A DNA stretch of 64,000 bases from Rhyacichthys aspro. Lineage: Eukaryota; Chordata; Actinopteri; Gobiiformes; Rhyacichthyidae. Under the pieces are notes generated by a model. That model ran no database searches and was not told the DNA's origin. It worked only from the letters and a program-made list of their open reading frames with translations. The stretch spans positions 19,322,756 through 19,386,755 of the forward strand of contig CM072166.1 of assembly GCA_036850595.1 (NCBI GenBank), written 5' to 3'. Made by a program: the position numbers and the translations under genes. Of this stretch, positions 35,901-41,900 are shown in pieces (within the stretch, counting starts at the first letter, position 1; every line of letters starts with the position of its first letter).

Positions 35901-38900
35901 ACGACAGTGAGAGACCTCTCCCCGACCCGAAGGCGCAGGGAGGCGACCCTCTCGTTCACCGGGATAAATTCCAACACACAGCGGCTGAGCTGGGGGGCTA
36001 TGAGCAAGCCCACACCAGCTCGCCGCCTCTCACCGCGGGCAACTCCAGAGTAGTGGAGAGTCCAGCCCCTCTCGAGGTTTTGGGTTCCAGAACCCAAGCT
36101 GTGCGTGGAGGTGAGCCCGACTATCTCTAGTCGGTACCTCTCAACCTCCCGCACAAGCTCAGGCTCCTTCCCCCCCAGCGAGGTGACATTCCATGTCCCT
36201 AGAGCTAGCTTCTGTATCCAGAGATCGGGTCGTCGAGGCGCCTGCCTTCGACCACTGCCCGATACACATTGTACCGGCCCCTTACGGTTCCTCCTGCAGG
36301 TGGTGAGCCCACGGGAGGTCGGACCCACGTCACTCCTTCGGGCTGAGCCCGGCCGGGCCCCGTGGGGGGAGGCCCGGCCACCAGGCGCTCGCTTTCGAGC
36401 CCCAACCCCGGGCCTGGCTCCAGGGTGGGGCCCCGGCTGCGCCATACCGGGCGACGTAACTGTCCTTGTTGTTCTACTCATCATAAAGGGCCTTCTGAAC
36501 CGCACTTAGTCTGACCTGTCACCTAGGACCTGTTTGCCTTGGGAGACCCTACCAGGGGCATGTAGCCCCGGACAACATAGCTTGAAAGGAACTAACGTTT
36601 TCATAAATGATCACTTTACTTAAAGAGTAACTAAACCCTAAAACAACTTTTTTTAGCTGATGATGTGTACAAATGGGGCTTTAGTAATACAGTTTATAGT
36701 TTATAGTCCTATTTTTGTCAAAATTTGAAAAACTCATCTAATTCCATAAATATGGTGTAAAACACATGTAAAACTGCATGAGTGCTGCCCTCCTCAGGTG
36801 AAATGCTGCTGACTGTACTTCCTGATCATGATGACGTCATGATGTACGTTAACCACACCTTTGTAGCAGGTAACCACACCTGCGGTACAGCCCTCAGTAC
36901 AAGCTCACGCCCTCCAGAGGTGGTCTCTATCAGAACTAGGTCACTGCAGAGACTGAACACGTCACACAGAGCATCACACGCACGGATGAAAAAAAAGAAA
37001 AAACATGATCAGTGTTTAGAGATAGACTCACTCATTTTTAGATCATCAGAGACACATATTTTGGGTCTCGCTGCCGCTGGCTCCTGTTTGTTATTTTGGT
37101 CTGGTCATGTCGTAAAAAGTTTAGGAGAACAAGCTCAGTCTACCGTAGTTTATGATGTGTTCAATTATTATTTAACAGTTCATCAGTCTATGCTTTCTAC
37201 ATTAGCCTAAATGAGCCTAAATGCCAAAGTTACTCTACCAATGCCCCCATTTTCTCTAAAAATGCCTCGTCAGTCCATGCTTCAGGCTGAGACTGGGGTC
37301 TGAATTGTTCTGGCTCAGGCCTGATGTCCACAGAGAAACCAAGGTCCTCCAGCTCAGGTGAAAGAAGAGAATAAAGAGGGACCGCTCCGTCAAAAAGATA
37401 CTTGTGCCAATCTGACATCTGTCAATCAATCAGTCACTGTGGGTCTCAGGTACACGCCCCCCACTTAGCTTCACCCTCAGCTCGTCCCCTCCGGCTCTGC
37501 CCACTTTTCCAAGACTTTTCAAATTTCGTCTGTGGGTGGAGTTAAAGGGTTGAGTTACTCTTTAAGATCCAACACACCTGGGTAACAAACTAAGATTTTT
37601 ATCAAACTAAATGGGACTCCAGAAGAACCTAAAGTTTTGGTGGTGAGAAATATAAAGGAACTCAATAAATACAACTGATATCAATGCAACAAAAACAATA
37701 AGTTTAACTTATTATTTAACTCTACACATTTCCATCATGAACAATACACCAAATATACCTGTACCAAGAAACAATAATGACACAAACCTGCTGCAGAGAA
37801 TTCTTAACCTTAAAAAATGGAAATGGAAACTTTTGAACATACGGAGCACAATACATAAGAACTAGAAACTGAGATAGACCCAGACAAAAAAATTTTCCCT
37901 CTATAAACATTACAGTAATTATTACCCACAAGAAATGTATACAAATACTATTAATACAGAGGGCAAACTGTCAATAATACATTTTAACAGTAGAAGTATG
38001 TACACAAACTTTCCAATTCCAAAACAGAACAAGAAGAGATCATTTTAGAGCAAGCACTGGTCAATGCACACTGTCCAGCCGAGAGCACTGTCATGATGGA
38101 GTTTTAGAAAGTCTGCACTAATTCTGCAGTCCATCACTCAGCTTTGAACAGGAGAAACACACCCATTTGCTGTGTGGTTACAACTGGCGGACATGTAACA
38201 CCCCACTGTTGCAAAGTGTGTTTCTGATATTGTGAGATCAAAACATTCAGCAAAATGTTCTTTTGATAGCAGACATGTTCACCTTAGTCTCTGTCACAAT
38301 AAAGGCATATGTGTTAGGGTTGTCCAATTAGATATATCAGTCCCGGTGTGCTCAGTCCTACAGAACTTAATTGTGCCCCCCACTAGCTTGGATGCTAGTG
38401 CTACAGTGATCCCAACTCCCTGGTGCAGACAGCATGTCTTCTTACTGGACTAGTCCGTAGCTAATGCTAGCCTCCTGCTAGCACTAGTCCTTCAGAGCAT
38501 GCCACTTCACTACCCCACCTCAGCCCTCCGCTGACTGGGCAGCCGCGGATTTTCTCTGTCTCACCAAAACATGGCACAACCCCTTGGACTATTTCTCCCT
38601 AAATCAGACCACACCTCCCGGATTAACTTCTTCATTCTGAGGACCGGGTTGGTGGTACAGGAGTTATATATAAAAAGGACATTATAATCACTCCCGTCTC
38701 CCCCCCTAATATTTATTCGTTTGAACACATTGCTTCAAACCATCTGGTCCCTCCCCCTTGGTCACTGTTGTAATTTATCGCCCTCCCAAACCCAACCCCT
38801 TTTTACTCTCCGATTTCACTGACTTTTTGACCCAGTTAGGTGTCATCTCATCATCCATCATTCTCATTGGGGACTTCAATTTCCACATGGATAATATTGA

Positions 38901-41900
38901 CTGGAAACCCGCCACTGAATTCCTGGACTTAATCAACTGTTTCAACATTACTCAACATATCTACTTCCCCACTCACAGCCACAGTCACATCCCTGAACTG
39001 GTTTGCTCCACTGGTCTCTCAATACACAACCTCTCCAGCCAAAATCTTCATATGTCAGACAAACTGGCCATCAATTCTGACATTAACATCCCTCTTCCAG
39101 TTCCCAAGACAGTCATCTTTACTCACACTGCACCTTGGTTCTGTCCCCCAGTCTCTCAAGTTGGCAGCAATCACCCCTATCCTCAAAAAACCTGGTCTGA
39201 CCCTGAAAATCTTGCAAATTTCCAGCCCATATCCAACCTTCCCTTCCTGTCCAAAATCCTTAAATGCATCTTAGTTGCACTACTTCAAACCCACCTCAAC
39301 TCCAACAGTCAGTTTGAACCATTCCAGTCTGGTTTCTGTCAACAACACAGCACAGAAACAGCTCTCCTCAAAGTAAACAATAATCTCCTCTCCTCCGAGT
39401 CCGGCCATCTCAGTGTCCTCATCTTCCTTGCCTTACTGGATGCACTTGACATTATCAGCCACCTCATCCTCCTCCACCGCCTTAAGACCTCGCTCAACAT
39501 AACATTGTATGGCCCCAAGTGAAAACGTAGTTGTCCTCCTTGTTAAGTAGTAGTTGTCCTCATTTTTTTTGGAAAGCTAAGTTCTATTTCACTAGCCACA
39601 CCCAGGCCTGAAAACTGCCTGACCTTTTGAATCTAGAAATCACTTAAATAGAACATGTCAGACAAAGTGAGGTAGGCCAAATTATCTCAAAAAGCAAGAC
39701 ATCATGCTGAGTTTCAAAAAAATTCAGGAACAGATGATAACTGACATTTATCAGCCTGGAAAGGGTTACAGAGCAATTTCTAAAGACTCCAGCAAACCAT
39801 GGTGAGAGCCATTATCCACAAAATTACCCTAACAGTGCAGCAACGACTCATCCAAGAGGTCACAAAAAACCCCACAACAACAACTAAACAACTGCAGACC
39901 TCACTTGCTTCAGTTAAGATCAGTGTTCATGACTCAACCATAAGAGAGGGATGGGGCAAAAATGGCATCCATGGAAGAGTTCCAAGGCAAAAACTCCTTT
40001 TGATGATCCCCAAGACTTTTGGGAAAATATTCTGTGGACTGACAAGACACAAGTTTAAGTTTTTGGAAGGTCTGTATCATGTTACATCAAGCGTAAAAGT
40101 AACACAGCATTTCAGAAAAAGAACATAAAGAACATCAACCTACAGTCAAATAGTGTGGCGGTAGTGTGATGGTCTGGGGCTGCTTTAGTGCTTCAGGACA
40201 TGGATGACTTGCTGTGTTAGATGGAACCATGAATTCTGCTCTCTAACAAAAGCAGCAGATATATGAACCAAAACACACCAGCAAGTCCACCTCTGAATGG
40301 CTTAAAATAAACAAAATGAAGGTTTTGGATTGGCATAGTCAAAGTCCGGACTTGAATCCGTTTGAGATGCTATGGCATGACCTTAAAAAGGTGACTCATG
40401 CTCAAAAATCCTCCATCCACCTGGCTAAATTAAAACAATTCTGCAAAGAGAGTGCAAAAATTTCTCTACAGTGATGTGAAAGACTCATTGCCTATTATCA
40501 CATCATCACATCATAACCTTGATTGCAGTAGTTGCAGCTGTGGGTTGCACAACCAGTTATTAGGTTTAGGGAGCAACTATTTTTTCATAGGGCAAGGGAG
40601 GTTTGGATAGTTTTTTCCCTCAATAAATCAAATAATCATTTAAAAACTGCATTTTGTGTTTACTTGAGTTATCTTTGTCTAATAGTTTCTCATGGCACTG
40701 TACCTTGTGCCCTAACTAGCTAAAGGCTGGTTCATTTCATAGTGTTAGTAGTTATTGGGGCAGTAAAACATCAGCAGCATTCTTTTGATCTTTAACGTGT
40801 CTATAGTTCTTTGAGGAAGTGCTCCAGTGTGAATGACCTAAATAGATACCGTTTGCGAACTAAGTGGTTGTCAGGGCTGAGCCGTGGAGGCAGCTCAGTG
40901 ACTCATAACCCGTCATGGACAGGGCTAGGTCTGCCCTCCATTCCCCGAACCCTCGCAGCTCTGCATAATTCAAATGGAAGAGTCCTATGGAGGCACCAAT
41001 CAACAGCTAATTCGGCCCGTTTTTGTGACAGCGTCAACTCAGCTAACAGTTGTGTTGGGAGCCTTGTAACTCAAAGACGCTGTCATGTCTTTCTCCTCTT
41101 CATCCTTCTCTCTCCAGGACATTCACGCTCATCACGCGCTGCTGAACTTCCACCTATTACACACAGCATGACTGATTATATCCTCTGCATATCCCTTTAG
41201 ATGAGAGAATATGAGAGCTCTACAGTCCACTTCACTCTGAGGACCCTCTACTCAAACCGGCCCCAAGACAAGAATTACATCCTGACCTGGTCCTTTAACA
41301 TGCCTGTCCTAAGCCCTCCATTAGGGCAAGGAAAAACAAAAAAACTTTCAGGACAGACAGAGGGACAGAGATGTGTCCAAGATGTACATTGACATATAGT
41401 CCATTTTATATACACATAAATATACATGACTGTCAGAAGGAACAGTTCATCCACCTAAGTGAGAGGAGCTGGGGTCAGGGCCAGGACTGCTTCAACATCA
41501 GGAATGTGAAGACAATTTGGATGTCAAAATGATATGATAGGTGCACGCCTTAATTATGGAGCAGCCAAGGAAAGAAAAGTTTCAGTTCAATTTAGAAAGT
41601 CTGGCTCAGTTAAAATATTTAAAGTGATATTGTCAATATTCCACAGAAATATAAGGATTTTTTCTGATATTGTGCAGCCTCAGAGCAAACTGAAAGGGGA
41701 AATAAAAGACATAAAACCTAACCATCTCTCCACACTGTCACCCCCACCCCCCACCAAACCCCAGCACCCACCCCCACTCCGCGCCCTCCACTGAGCTCAG
41801 CCACGAGATTTCCTGTTATATTGCAACATAAGGGCACATTAGAGCAGCAGTGAGCAGAAGGAGGTCAGGCTGTTGGTGCTCCAGGCCTGTTTAGCAGTGA

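Larger units (their letters stand above)
33308..36582 (-). mobile_element. Rex3 (RTE-clade) LINE, nearly full length
   Basis: A 3.27-kb element with a (GATG)n 3' tail at 33308-33320, as known for Rex3, and a perfect 12-bp target duplication TGAAAGGAACTA (33296-33307, 36583-36594). Endonuclease and RT domains are recognisable, and the binding sites of the widely used Rex3 PCR primers are legible near 34213 and 34640. The 5' UTR is slightly shorter than in the fragment at 58.6 kb. One frameshift near 34310 breaks the RT. Confidence 0.92.
33050..37672 (+). pseudogene. LINE ORF1-like remnant, split by Rex3 and a TTAA element
   Basis: Pieces 33050-33307, 36595-36623 and 37566-37672 read in order with frameshifts: ATEEAEDIKKSLDFLSE, HINACHWLPMKNSIRPVVIM, then LLKQRCKLKGT joined to NVFINDHFT, then IFIKLNGTPEEPKVLVV RNIKELNKY. 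This is the coiled-coil/RRM-type ORF1 style of non-LTR elements. Its continuity across both insertions fixes their boundaries. Confidence 0.6.

Noticed and set aside
37722..37931. ORFs in AT-rich intron segments
   Set aside because: Length expected by chance in AT-rich DNA, no domain.
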